Positions 9,166-18,054 of a DNA stretch of 64,000 nt are shown piece by piece. Made by a program: the position numbers and the translations under genes. Source of the DNA: TMP-7 sp038212445 (GTDB lineage: Bacteria; Acidobacteriota; Terriglobia; Bryobacterales; Bryobacteraceae); the NCBI GenBank assembly GCA_038212445.1, contig JBBQUM010000017.1:62001-126000 (forward strand), given 5' to 3'. Under the pieces are notes generated by a model, which worked only from the letters and a program-made list of their open reading frames with translations, ran no database searches and was not told the DNA's origin. The stretch's first letter is position 1, and each line of letters begins with the position of its first letter.

Positions 9166-9543
9166 CTATTTCTCGGTGGTGTACTGGACCGCCGTGACGG
9201 ACCCTGCCGGCATGAGGCGGATGACGAACTTCGACCCGCCAGGCGTCTTGCCTTCGATCACCGCCGACGTTCCCAACTGTTGCGTCTTAGCTTCGGGATA
9301 CTTTGCTTTGTAGAACGCCACAACCTGCTCTTGGGGATCGCGCGTCTGGGCAATCAGCATGTGGCCCGGGCGGTCTTTGCCCGGCGGAATCGGCATTTCG
9401 CGAGCGTTCAACAGGCTCGGGTAGGCTTCAATGCCGCGGTCGGTGAACCAGGCGGTCTTGCCTTCGTTGCCGGAGGGGCGGGAAGTCTGTCCGGCGACCA
9501 CGAAGGTCAGCGCCAGACCCAGAACGAAAAATCGCATCCTCAT
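9166..9543 (-). CDS. Small exported protein of unknown function
   Basis: 125 residues. A clear Sec signal peptide (MRMRFFVLGLALTFVVAGQ) is followed by a ~105-residue soluble domain rich in Pro, Gly and charged residues, with an amphipathic helix around VVAFYKAKYPEAKTQQ and two closing beta strands (FVIRLMPAG, VTAVQYTTE). I do not recognise the family. It is 60 bases upstream of the pilin gene on the same strand and divergent from the enolase-superfamily gene at 9620. The fold hint (helix then beta strands after a signal peptide) is only suggestive. Confidence 0.75.
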   Translation of the reverse strand: MRMRFFVLGLALTFVVAGQTSRPSGNEGKTAWFTDRGIEAYPSLLNAREMPIPPGKDRPGHMLIAQTRDPQEQVVAFYKAKYPEAKTQQLGTSAVIEGKTPGGSKFVIRLMPAGSVTAVQYTTEK

Positions 9544-9619
9544 GACTCACATGGTACCGGAAAGAAGGCGACTGCGAACTGTCTTCGTGCTCGCCAAACC
9601 GTGATAGCGTAATGGGCGA

Positions 9620-10783
9620 ATGCCCTTCCAGCTCAACCGGCGCGAGCTTTTGATGATGCCGGCTGCCGCTGCGGCTGCTGCAAGCGCTCCTTCCATTACT
9701 AAGGTTGAGGTGTTTCCGGCGCCCTACAGGGTCACGGCTTTCTTCCGGTTCCTGCCCAAACCGGAGCGTCCCTCGGTGCTGGTGAAGATCACCGCCGAGG
9801 ACAAGTCGTATGGGTGGGGCCAGAGCGTGCCGCTGCCTACCTGGAGCTACGAAACCCCGGAATCGGCCGCGATGGCACTCGAAAGCTATCTCGGGCCGGC
9901 GATCATCGGCAAGAACCCGTTCGACTTGCCGGCTATTCACGCCTCGATGAACAAGGCCATTTCGCCCTCGTTCTCAACCGGCATGCCAATCGCCAAGGCC
10001 GGCATCGATCTGGCGCTCCACGATCTGATGGGCAAACTCGCCAAACGATCGGTGGCCGAATTATGGGGTCGTACTCCGGCCAAGAGTGTCACCCTGAGCT
10101 GGACCGTAAACGCTCGCTCGCTGGACGAGGCAGCGCAGCTGGTGGATGAGGGCAAGTCGAAAGGCTACCGGCATTTCAATCTCAAAGTCGCCCCCGACCC
10201 GAAGTTCGACCTGGAACTGGTGACCCGAGTGCGCAAGCTGGCGCCCGACGCCTTTCTGTGGATCGACGCCAATGGCGGCTACGACCTCGCGACAGCGCTG
10301 AGGATGGCCCGCAAATTCGCCGACGCCGGAGTGGACGCCTTTGAGCAGCCGATTGCGCCCAACCGCATCACCGGCCTCCGCGAACTAAAGAAACTTGCCG
10401 CGCTCCCCATAATCTTGGATGAAGGCGTGGTGTCGTCGGTAGAACTGGTGGAATACATCCGCCTGGGCGTGATCGACGGCCTGTCGACCAAGCCGGCGCG
10501 GACTGCGGGGCTTTGGGATTCGCGGAAGCAAGTAGAGATTGTCCAGCAGGCCGGGCTGATGTTCCTCGGCAGCGGACTCACCGATCCAGACGTCTCCCTG
10601 GCAGCGTCGCTCCAGTTATTCGGCGCCTACAACCTCCAGCATCCGGCCGCGCTCAATGGCCTGCAATTCCTCGCCAGCAGCTATCTGAAGACGCCATTCC
10701 AGGTTAGGGACGGCGCCCTTGAAGTCCCCAACGGCCCCGGTCTCGGCGTCGAGGTGGACGAAGAAAAAGTACGGAAGGTCTGA
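9620..10783 (+). CDS. Exported enolase-superfamily enzyme (mandelate racemase/muconate-lactonizing type)
   Basis: 387 residues. The N-terminus LNRRELLMM plus an Ala-rich segment is a Tat signal, unusual for this superfamily. The capping domain follows, then the barrel with metal ligands in order: Asp in LWIDANGGY, Glu in AFEQPI and Asp-Glu in ILDEGV. A Lys in FNLKV and a Lys in STKPARTAG sit where acid/base lysines occur in the MLE subgroup. The substrate is probably a sugar acid or carboxylate that is deprotonated next to the carboxyl group. The gene ends one base before the next start, so it leads a three-gene operon with the PmoA-ThuA and Gfo/Idh genes. Confidence 0.88.
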   Translation: MPFQLNRRELLMMPAAAAAAASAPSITKVEVFPAPYRVTAFFRFLPKPERPSVLVKITAEDKSYGWGQSVPLPTWSYETPESAAMALESYLGPAIIGKNPFDLPAIHASMNKAISPSFSTGMPIAKAGIDLALHDLMGKLAKRSVAELWGRTPAKSVTLSWTVNARSLDEAAQLVDEGKSKGYRHFNLKVAPDPKFDLELVTRVRKLAPDAFLWIDANGGYDLATALRMARKFADAGVDAFEQPIAPNRITGLRELKKLAALPIILDEGVVSSVELVEYIRLGVIDGLSTKPARTAGLWDSRKQVEIVQQAGLMFLGSGLTDPDVSLAASLQLFGAYNLQHPAALNGLQFLASSYLKTPFQVRDGALEVPNGPGLGVEVDEEKVRKV

Positions 10784-10784
10784 C

Positions 10785-12320
10785 GTGAAAACACTTCTAT
10801 TGGCCGCGCTTGCAGTCACTGCGAGCGGCCAGTTTGCATTTCGCGCAGTCGACGCGAAATCCCTTGAATTGACTGAGAACGGTGCCCCGGTTTTTGTTTA
10901 CAACCACGGCACAATGCTGGCGCCGGGCGCGCCTGCCGACCGTGCAAGGTGCTGCTATCTGCATCCGGTGTATGCGCCGAACGGCGTAGTGATCACTGAC
11001 GATTTTCCCAAGGACCACTTCCATCACCGCGGCATTAGCTGGATGTGGCCGGTGGTGATTGTCGACGGCCAGAAGTACGATTTGTGGACCATCAAGGGCA
11101 TTCTGGCGCGATCGGAGAAGATGGAGAACCGTGCCGTCGGTCGCGATCACGCCGAACTTTCGTTGAGGAACGGCTGGTATATCGGCGAACGGAAGGTGGT
11201 AGAAGAGAATGTTCAGATAATCGTTCATCCCACTGTGGATGGGCGGCGCGACATCGACTTTTCGATGACGTTCAAGCCCGTCGGCGCGGATGTGCAGATC
11301 GCCGGGTCGCCTGACGAGAACAAAGGTTACGGCGGCTTCAACATTCGTTTTCCGCCGCGCGAAGGGACGCGCATCGATACAGCGTCGGGCCGCGACGTCA
11401 AGGACAGCGACCTGGTGCCCAATGCCTGGGCGGAGTTGACGGCCACCTACGGCGGCAAGCCCGCCAGCGCCCGCATTACGGTGGATCCAAAGAGCGCAGG
11501 CTTCCCCAACGGCTGGTGCCTGCGGCATTACGGGTTCCTCGGCGCCAACTTCCCCGGCCTGAAACCCTACAAATTGGAAGCTGCCGCGCCGCTCGCGATG
11601 AAGTTTACCGTCACGCTGGGCGACGGCAGTCCACAGAAAAAGGTGGCACTCGTCTACACCAAGAACGGCAAGGGCTACGTGCATGACAACATCGCCGACA
11701 GCGTCGCGGCGATTCGAAAACTGGGCGCAGAGAATGGATTCAGCGTCGATGCTACCGACGATCCGGGCGCTTTCACCACCGCGAATCTGAAGAAGTACAA
11801 GGCAATCGTTTTCTCCAACACGAATAATGAAGCCTTCGACACCGAGGCTCAGCGCGACGCCTTTCAGCGCTACATTCAGACCGGCGGGGGATTTGTCGGC
11901 ATTCATTCGGCTACAGGCTCAGAGCGCGCCTGGCCGTGGTACTGGCAGATGATCGGCGGCAGTTTCTTGCGCCATCCGAAACTCCAGAAGATTGCAGTGA
12001 GCGTCGTAGATCCGAATCATCCAGCTACCCGTGGACTGCCGGCGTCCTTCGATTGGGAGGACGAGTGCTACATGCACCAGTACATGAATCCGGATATTCA
12101 TGCGCTGCTCGAGACCGACGAAACCAAGCTTGACGATCCGGGGCGGAAGCAACACCCGGCCGAACTCATGGCCAAGCATCTGCCGCTCGCCTGGACGTTG
12201 CAGGACGAAGGTAGCGGTCGGCGTTTCTACGTGGCGCTCGGCCACAAGAAGGAGTACTACAGCAATCCCACGATGCTGAAACTCATTCTCGGCGGCATTC
12301 AGTGGGCGATGGGAGACTGA
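10785..12320 (+). CDS. Exported PmoA-like (DUF6807) and ThuA fusion protein
   Basis: 511 residues from a GTG at 10785, directly after the upstream stop; a Sec signal peptide covers the first ~17 residues. Residues ~18-300 match the PmoA-like/DUF6807 domain (DDFPKDHFHHRGISWMW, with clustered histidines). From about 325 to the end is a ThuA domain (GAFTTANLKKYKAIVF, TGGGFVGIHSATGS, RRFYVALGHKKEYY), a class-I glutamine-amidotransferase-like fold linked to trehalose and 3-keto-sugar use. The two domains are more often separate genes. Together with the neighbouring Gfo/Idh oxidoreductase this suggests breakdown of an oxidised disaccharide or glycoside outside the cytoplasm; substrate unknown. Confidence 0.85.
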   Translation: MKTLLLAALAVTASGQFAFRAVDAKSLELTENGAPVFVYNHGTMLAPGAPADRARCCYLHPVYAPNGVVITDDFPKDHFHHRGISWMWPVVIVDGQKYDLWTIKGILARSEKMENRAVGRDHAELSLRNGWYIGERKVVEENVQIIVHPTVDGRRDIDFSMTFKPVGADVQIAGSPDENKGYGGFNIRFPPREGTRIDTASGRDVKDSDLVPNAWAELTATYGGKPASARITVDPKSAGFPNGWCLRHYGFLGANFPGLKPYKLEAAAPLAMKFTVTLGDGSPQKKVALVYTKNGKGYVHDNIADSVAAIRKLGAENGFSVDATDDPGAFTTANLKKYKAIVFSNTNNEAFDTEAQRDAFQRYIQTGGGFVGIHSATGSERAWPWYWQMIGGSFLRHPKLQKIAVSVVDPNHPATRGLPASFDWEDECYMHQYMNPDIHALLETDETKLDDPGRKQHPAELMAKHLPLAWTLQDEGSGRRFYVALGHKKEYYSNPTMLKLILGGIQWAMGD

Positions 12321-12322
12321 CG

Positions 12323-13678
12323 ATGGCAATCACACGGCGTGACCTTTTCAAGACGGCGGCGGTGTTTCCCGCTATTGTTCCGGCCAGCGTATTTGGGCAG
12401 ACGGCGCCAAGCAATCGCATCCAGGTAGCGCAGATCGGCTGCGGCAGGATTGCGCGCGGCTCGGAATTCCCAGGAGTGTTCCGCAACCAGGATGTCGCGC
12501 GTTTCACGGCCGTCTGCGACCTCGACACGGTTCGCCTGGCCGACGCCAAGGCGCTTGTCGAGCGTACCTATGGCGGCAATGCCAGCGTTAAGACCTACAG
12601 CGACTATCACGAACTGCTCGAGGACAAGAGCATCGACGCGGTCTGCATCAGTACTCCGGATCACTGGCACGCGCAGCCTGCGATGGAAGCCGCTCTCGCC
12701 GGCAAAGATATCTATCTGCAGAAGCCCGCGTCGCTGACGATCAAGGAAGGCCGGCAGATGGCCGATGTGCTGAAGCGCACCGGCAGGATCTTCCAACAGG
12801 GGAGTCAGCAGCGGAGCGATCCCAATTTCCGCTTGGCGTGCGAACTCGTGCGCAACGGTCGAATCGGCAAAGTGGTGGAGGTGCTTATCGGCTTGCCTGA
12901 GGATCCGGGTGGCGACGAAGAGAAGCAGATGCCGGTGCCGTCGAACCTCAACTACGACATGTGGCTGGGCTCGACGCCCGATGTCTACTACACCGAGAAG
13001 CGCGTTCACCCGCAGGCGGGCGAGCCGCGCGCGCGATACGACCGTCCTGGCTGGCTGCGCTGCGAGCAGTTTGGCGCCGGCATGATCACCGGCTGGGGCG
13101 CGCATCACATCGACACTGCGCACCTGGCGATGGACACCGAGTTCGGCGGTCCGGTGGAAGTGGATGGCATGGCGGAGTACCCGAAGAAAGGGCTTTGGGA
13201 CGTCCACGGGCGCTACATGGTGAGCGCGCGCTATGCGAACGGCGCGACGATGTTCATCAGCGAGAAATTTCCAAACGGTGTACGCTTCGTCGGCGAGTCC
13301 GGTTGGATTTGGGTGACTCGCGGCCGCGCGTATCAGCCGGGGCAGTCGACGACGGCGCTCGCCGCCAGCGATCCGAAAATGCTCGAAGCTGGGATCAAGG
13401 ATAACGAGCTACGGTTGCACGCGAGTCCGAAGAACGATCACCATCTGGACTGGCTGACGAGCGTCCGCACGCGCAAGACGCCTTCTGCCACTGCCGAGGC
13501 GGGTCATCGCTCCTGTAGCGCGTGCCTGCTGGCTCACGCGTCGATGAAGTTGGGTCGCAAATTGAAGTGGGATCCTGCCACCGAGCGCTTCACTGGCGAC
13601 GATGAGGCCAATCGCATGCTGTCGAGGCCTCAGCGCGGTCCTTATGGGACGGACCGGGTAATGGCTCGCTTGGGGTGA
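12323..13678 (+). CDS. Exported Gfo/Idh/MocA-family oxidoreductase
   Basis: 451 residues from the ATG at 12323, three bases after the ThuA stop. TRRDLF followed by a hydrophobic stretch and VFGQ is a Tat signal, so cofactor would be bound before export, as in glucose-fructose oxidoreductase. The Rossmann start VAQIGCGRIARG binds NAD(P). The family motif appears as QKPASLT, with Lys-Pro in place, and DHWHAQPAMEAALAGKD precedes it. Likely an NAD(P)-linked dehydrogenase or glycoside-oxidising/eliminating enzyme on sugars. It closes the 9620-13678 operon. Substrate not predictable. Confidence 0.88.
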   Translation: MAITRRDLFKTAAVFPAIVPASVFGQTAPSNRIQVAQIGCGRIARGSEFPGVFRNQDVARFTAVCDLDTVRLADAKALVERTYGGNASVKTYSDYHELLEDKSIDAVCISTPDHWHAQPAMEAALAGKDIYLQKPASLTIKEGRQMADVLKRTGRIFQQGSQQRSDPNFRLACELVRNGRIGKVVEVLIGLPEDPGGDEEKQMPVPSNLNYDMWLGSTPDVYYTEKRVHPQAGEPRARYDRPGWLRCEQFGAGMITGWGAHHIDTAHLAMDTEFGGPVEVDGMAEYPKKGLWDVHGRYMVSARYANGATMFISEKFPNGVRFVGESGWIWVTRGRAYQPGQSTTALAASDPKMLEAGIKDNELRLHASPKNDHHLDWLTSVRTRKTPSATAEAGHRSCSACLLAHASMKLGRKLKWDPATERFTGDDEANRMLSRPQRGPYGTDRVMARLG

Positions 13679-13690
13679 TGGCTCGGACGA

Positions 13691-14071
13691 TTAACCGCGA
13701 TAGCGCGCGATGCTGGTGTCAGTTTCCCAGACGGTAATGCACGAGATCCGCACGGGGCCTTGCTCCTGCTCATACTTCACCGTCGGATTCAGCTGGTCGA
13801 AGAAGTATTTGGCGATATTTTCGGCGGATGGGTTGATGGTGGTGAACGGCTCGAGATCGTTGATGAACTGATGGTCCAACCGGTCGGCGGTGGCGCGCAA
13901 GTTCTTCTTGAGCTCTACGAAATCCACCAGCAGGCCGATATTATTCAGCTTCTCGCCTTCCACCGTTACCTGGATCCGGTAGTTGTGTCCGTGGACGTTC
14001 TCGCACTTGCCCTTGTAGTGCCGGAGTGCGTGTCCAGCCGCGAAAGTGTACTCTACGCAAACTTCAAACAT
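13691..14071 (-). CDS. queD: 6-carboxy-5,6,7,8-tetrahydropterin synthase (QueD/PTPS family)
   Basis: 126 residues, normal family length. The zinc-binding histidines are visible in FAAGHALRHY and in CENVHGHNY, the latter also holding the catalytic Cys. The LDHQFIND motif supplies the catalytic Asp/His and the conserved Glu lies in TVWETD near the C-terminus. This is the bacterial queuosine/7-deazaguanine branch enzyme that converts dihydroneopterin triphosphate to CPH4. A PTPS with another role is possible, because queC/queE/queF are not nearby. The start overlaps the helicase stop by 8 bases, so it is translated from the helicase transcript. Confidence 0.88.
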   Translation of the reverse strand: MFEVCVEYTFAAGHALRHYKGKCENVHGHNYRIQVTVEGEKLNNIGLLVDFVELKKNLRATADRLDHQFINDLEPFTTINPSAENIAKYFFDQLNPTVKYEQEQGPVRISCITVWETDTSIARYRG

Positions 14072-15998
14072 TGAAAAAACTCTCCACGTCAGTCAGGCGG
14101 GTAGTGAAGCGATAGTCAGGGAGACTATCGAAAAACACTTGCCCATACCGCTGTTTCGTTATCCGGTTGTCGAGAATCGACAGCACACCGCGGTCGCTTC
14201 GTGTTCGGATCAATCGCCCAAATCCCTGTTTCAATGCAATTGCTGCCTGGGGAATCTGGTATTCGAGGAACGGCTCGCCTCCGCCCTCCCGGATTCGCCG
14301 GATCCGCGCGTCAACCACTGGATCGCTCGGCACCGCAAAGGGCAACTTATCAATGATAACGCAGCTTAGTTGTTCGCCCGGCACATCCACGCCCTGCCAG
14401 AACGAAGAAGTAGCGAAGAGCACGCAATTCGGTGTTCGCTTGAATTCGTCGAGTAGCGCCGTGCGCGGTCCTGTGCCCTGCATGAGTGTTTCGTATTCGA
14501 TTTCCAGTGAGACGCGATCGTAGATCAGGCGCATCTGGGCATAACTGGTGAAGAGCACGAACGCTCGGCCCCGGCTGTGCTGCAGGATTCGGATAATTTC
14601 CTCGGCCGCCTGGCCGGTGAAGGCCGGACTGCGGGGATCGGGAAGATGCTGGGGCACATAGAGCAGCGCCTGCGTCTGGTAATCGAAATGGCTGGGGACC
14701 ACCATGGTGCGCGCCGCGCGAACGCCGAGCCGCTTTTCGACGAAATCAAAGCCGCCCGCCACGGCCAGGGTCGCCGAAGTGAGCACCACGGAGTCGATGC
14801 TCGAGAAGACCCGCTCGGCGAGCACCTCGCCGACATCGATGGGAGTCGCCTGCAGGAAACAACCGCGGGCGCGGCGCTCCACCCAGTAGACGTAGGATGC
14901 ATCACCGGCTTCCATGAAGAAGCGGAGCGCCCGTTGCATCTCGTCGCAGCGGCGCAGCAGAAGGAACAACTCTTCGGGCGCCGAACTCTGGAGTTTTAGA
15001 GTGGTGCTGAGGAGTTCGAATGAGAGCAACAGATCCTGATACTTCTCGCCGTACTCCTTCAGGAATGCGGCTTGCCCCGAAAATCCGCTGCGGCCGTCGT
15101 TCTCGCCAAAGAGCACGAAGAAAGCCTCGGCGTGGTCACTGAGAGACATCAATACGCGGTCAAGTTCGGGGGCGCCGAAGTCCTTTCGCCGCGACAGAGC
15201 GGCCGTATCGCTAACCAGGTCGCGCACCTGGTAGCTGCTGATACCGACTCCGAAGTACTGGCCGGCGACGTCCTCCACCTCGTGCGCTTCGTCGAAGACC
15301 AGAGCATCGTAGGGCGGGATGATGCCCAGCGCTTCGTTGTTCGCTTTGACGGCGAGATCAGCGAACAGCAGGTGGTGGTTAACAATGATCAGGTCGCTCT
15401 CAATAGCGCGCTGGTGCATTTTCGTGATGAAGCAGCGTTCGTATTGCTCGCATTTCTGACCTGTACACGCTTCTCCGCGTGCGTCCACCTTCGCCCAGGC
15501 GGAACTGTTCTCCGGGAGAGTCCGAATTTCCGCGCGGTCGCCGGTCTCGGTGGTCTTCTCCCATTCCTGAATGATCTGAAAGTCAGCGACTTCTTCGAGA
15601 CCATCCAGGATGGGCTCTTTGTCCGCGTCATAAATTTTCTGGCGGCAGGCGTAGTTGGAACGCCCCTTCATGTAGCAGGCCCGCAGCTTGGCGCCGATGT
15701 GATGTTCGAGGAATGGGATGTCCTTGAAGAAAATCTGTTCCTGTAGATTCTTGGTGCCGGTGGAGACCACCACTCGCTGTCCGGCGAGGATTGCGGGAAC
15801 CAGATAAGCGAGTGTCTTGCCAGTGCCGGTACCGGCCTCTACGATTAGATGTCTGCGATCGGCAAACGCGGCTTCAACCGCCTCCGCCATTTCCAACTGT
15901 CCGGCACGAAATTCGTAGTTTGGATGCCAGTGCGCCAGGAGTCCGTTGCGGCTGAAAAATTTCTTGGCCGTGAGCGATTTGGCGGGGGAGGAGGACAC
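14064..15998 (-). CDS. dinG: DinG/XPD-type ATP-dependent DNA helicase
   Basis: 644 residues from a GTG start. Helicase superfamily 2 motifs are all present: Walker A EAGTGTGKT (about 54-62), DEAH box VFDEAHE (about 236) and a C-terminal QGFGRLIRTRSDRG motif VI. Four cysteines (one in MKGRSNYAC, three in ACTGQKCEQYERC) match the iron-sulfur cluster of DinG/XPD helicases, which unwind 5' to 3' and resolve R-loops, D-loops and G-quadruplexes. QueD is downstream with an 8-base overlap. The gene symbol follows family similarity; YoaA-like is the alternative. Confidence 0.88.
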   Translation of the reverse strand: MSSSPAKSLTAKKFFSRNGLLAHWHPNYEFRAGQLEMAEAVEAAFADRRHLIVEAGTGTGKTLAYLVPAILAGQRVVVSTGTKNLQEQIFFKDIPFLEHHIGAKLRACYMKGRSNYACRQKIYDADKEPILDGLEEVADFQIIQEWEKTTETGDRAEIRTLPENSSAWAKVDARGEACTGQKCEQYERCFITKMHQRAIESDLIIVNHHLLFADLAVKANNEALGIIPPYDALVFDEAHEVEDVAGQYFGVGISSYQVRDLVSDTAALSRRKDFGAPELDRVLMSLSDHAEAFFVLFGENDGRSGFSGQAAFLKEYGEKYQDLLLSFELLSTTLKLQSSAPEELFLLLRRCDEMQRALRFFMEAGDASYVYWVERRARGCFLQATPIDVGEVLAERVFSSIDSVVLTSATLAVAGGFDFVEKRLGVRAARTMVVPSHFDYQTQALLYVPQHLPDPRSPAFTGQAAEEIIRILQHSRGRAFVLFTSYAQMRLIYDRVSLEIEYETLMQGTGPRTALLDEFKRTPNCVLFATSSFWQGVDVPGEQLSCVIIDKLPFAVPSDPVVDARIRRIREGGGEPFLEYQIPQAAIALKQGFGRLIRTRSDRGVLSILDNRITKQRYGQVFFDSLPDYRFTTRLTDVESFFNV

Positions 15999-16101
15999 CT
16001 ACCTTGGATTTTAACGCGGACACTCCAGCCGTCCTCTTTTTGCGTACAAAGGTTAGTTGGGACGCGGGTTAGATAAGCTGAAGTTTCAAGATTCAAACGC
16101 A

Positions 16102-17397
16102 ATGAATTCTATTCCCATCGAAGACGCTTCCGGCTACAAGGGCCAAGCCGACGAATTGCTTTCGCCTGCGAGCGAGACGGAACTGATCGAGATTGTACGG
16201 CGCGGCTTGCCGCTCACCATCGTTGGCGCGGGCACCGGCGTCACTGGCGGCAGCGTCCCCGATGGTGGATTGGCGATCTCCACACAGCGATTGAACGGTG
16301 TTGAGATTCGGAAGGACAGCGCACGCGTCGGGGCAGGCGTTTCGTTGGAGCAGCTCAACTCCGAGGCGGCGCGGACCGGCCAGTTCTATGCTCCCGACCC
16401 GACCGAGTGGACTGCGAGCATCGGCGGCACAATCGCCACCAACGCCAGCGGTTCACGTAGTTTCCGCTACGGCGATACGCGGCGTCACGTACTGGCGCTA
16501 CGAGTGGTATTGGCGGATGGCAGCGTCCGGGAGTTCCGGCGGGGAGAGCCAATCGATTTCGACGTTCCCGCTTTGCCGCTGCCCCGGTCGACGAAGAATA
16601 CGGCTGGCTATCCGCTGGCGCCAGGGATGGACTGGGTAGATCTCTTCGTAGGTTCGGAAGGCACGCTAGGGATCGTGACGGAAGCGGAAGTGAGGCTGCT
16701 TCCGGCGCCCAAAGAGCTGCTCGCGGGCGTCGTATTTTTTCCGTCAGAGGACGCCGCGCTCGATGCCGTGGATCAGTGGCGTGCGACGCCAAACCTGCGG
16801 ATGCTTGAGTTCTGCGATGGACCGGCGCTCGCGCTGATCGGACAGTCGGGTGCGGCAGCGCTGATCCTGGAGCAGGAGGACGGCGACGCCGAGCAATGGC
16901 TCGACCAGCTTGAGCCTGTGGGCGCCCTGCTTGACGACAGCTGGTTCGGAACGTCGCCGTCGGACCGCGAGCGCTTTCGCCGCTTCAGGCATTCGATTCC
17001 GGAGACGGTCAACGAAACGGTTCGCAAGCGTGGGTTTCAGAAGATTGGATCGGACTTTGCGGTGCCGGTGGAGCGCAACCGGGAGATGATGGCGTTCTAC
17101 CGGATGACGGTGGGCGATAACGCTGTGATTTTCGGACATATCGGCGACGCCCATGTGCACGTGAACATACTGCCGCGCACGGAGGCGGAGGCGGTAGAGG
17201 GTCGCGCATTGATGACGACTTTTGCCCGGAAGGCGGCGGAACTCGGCGGTACTGTGTCGGCGGAGCACGGTCTCGGGAAGCGCAAGCGACACCTGCTCAA
17301 GATTCAGTACACGCCGGAGCAGTTGGATGCGATGCGTGCCGTGAAGCATAGGCTCGACCCTAGGGGAATTCTGAGTCCGGGCAATCTGTTCGCATAG
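16102..17397 (+). CDS. FAD-linked oxidase (glycolate oxidase GlcD-like)
   Basis: 431 residues from the ATG at 16102 (an earlier in-frame start at 16057 would overlap the divergent promoter region). FAD_binding_4 domain: PLTIVGAGTGVTGGSVPDGG pyrophosphate loop, then the EWTASIGGTIATNASG motif. The C-terminal FAD-oxidase domain has FGHIGDAHVHVNI metal/substrate histidines and ends with SAEHGLGKRKR and the ILSPGNLFA terminus typical of GlcD/D-lactate dehydrogenases. Substrate is probably a D-2-hydroxyacid. No GlcE/GlcF partners are adjacent; the next gene is a Uma2-like protein. Confidence 0.9.
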   Translation: MNSIPIEDASGYKGQADELLSPASETELIEIVRRGLPLTIVGAGTGVTGGSVPDGGLAISTQRLNGVEIRKDSARVGAGVSLEQLNSEAARTGQFYAPDPTEWTASIGGTIATNASGSRSFRYGDTRRHVLALRVVLADGSVREFRRGEPIDFDVPALPLPRSTKNTAGYPLAPGMDWVDLFVGSEGTLGIVTEAEVRLLPAPKELLAGVVFFPSEDAALDAVDQWRATPNLRMLEFCDGPALALIGQSGAAALILEQEDGDAEQWLDQLEPVGALLDDSWFGTSPSDRERFRRFRHSIPETVNETVRKRGFQKIGSDFAVPVERNREMMAFYRMTVGDNAVIFGHIGDAHVHVNILPRTEAEAVEGRALMTTFARKAAELGGTVSAEHGLGKRKRHLLKIQYTPEQLDAMRAVKHRLDPRGILSPGNLFA

Positions 17398-17424
17398 CTA
17401 TACTGAAGACGAAGGCGCCACCTC

Positions 17425-18054
17425 ATGGCTCAGACCACGACAGTTCCGGAACCCCTATACACCGGCACACGCATGGAGCTCGAGGAGTTCATCCGCCGCT
17501 GGGAAGCTCTCCCGGAGTTGAAAAATGCGGAACTCATCGAAGGAATTGTTTTTGTGGCATCTCCGGTTAGTGAAAGTCATAGCGACTACGACGGGCTGTT
17601 GGGTTTTTGGCTAAACGCATATGCAGCGTTCACTCCTGGCGTCAAACCAGGGCATAACGCTACCTGCTATATGGAGGGGAGCGCGCCACAGCCAGATGCG
17701 TATCTCCGACGGCTACCGACGCATGGCGGCCAGGCCACGCTGATTGAAGGGTTCCTGCATGGCGCACCCGAATTGGTAATCGAGGTCTGCGAATCGAGCC
17801 ATGCAAATGATTTCGGGCCGAAGAAGGCGCTGTACCAACGGGCCGGTGTCCAGGAGTACATCACGGTTGTTCCGTTTGGCAAAGAGCTGATTTGGAGGGT
17901 GCTGGAGAACGGCTCATACGCCGAGATCAAGCCTGACGCAGACGGCAATTTCCACTCGCGGATCTTCCCAGGACTCTGGCTTAATCCCAAACACCTCTGG
18001 ACTCTGAATGGAGCTGCGATCTTGAAGTTGCTCAGCCGGGCCGCTGAGCTATAG
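17425..18054 (+). CDS. Uma2-family (DUF820) PD-(D/E)XK nuclease-like protein
   Basis: 209 residues. It begins with the substrate-lid helix MELEEFIRRWEALPELKNAELIEG; the catalytic core reads PQPDAYLRR, then PELVIEVCESS and the YQRAGVQEYI helix. These correspond to the Asp and Glu-x-(Lys) positions of Uma2 restriction-endonuclease-like proteins, although the usual Lys after the Glu is replaced here (Glu-Val-Cys). The family is multicopy in cyanobacteria, Acidobacteria and Chloroflexi with unclear roles. Its stop overlaps the convergent GMC gene by 6 bases. Confidence 0.87.
   Translation: MAQTTTVPEPLYTGTRMELEEFIRRWEALPELKNAELIEGIVFVASPVSESHSDYDGLLGFWLNAYAAFTPGVKPGHNATCYMEGSAPQPDAYLRRLPTHGGQATLIEGFLHGAPELVIEVCESSHANDFGPKKALYQRAGVQEYITVVPFGKELIWRVLENGSYAEIKPDADGNFHSRIFPGLWLNPKHLWTLNGAAILKLLSRAAEL

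Noticed and set aside
10797..11906. 369-codon open frame on the minus strand
   Set aside because: Antisense shadow of the PmoA-ThuA fusion, which has clear domain motifs and a continuous operon structure.
12299..13207. 302-codon open frame on the minus strand
   Set aside because: Antisense to the Gfo/Idh gene; no recognisable motif and no start signal.
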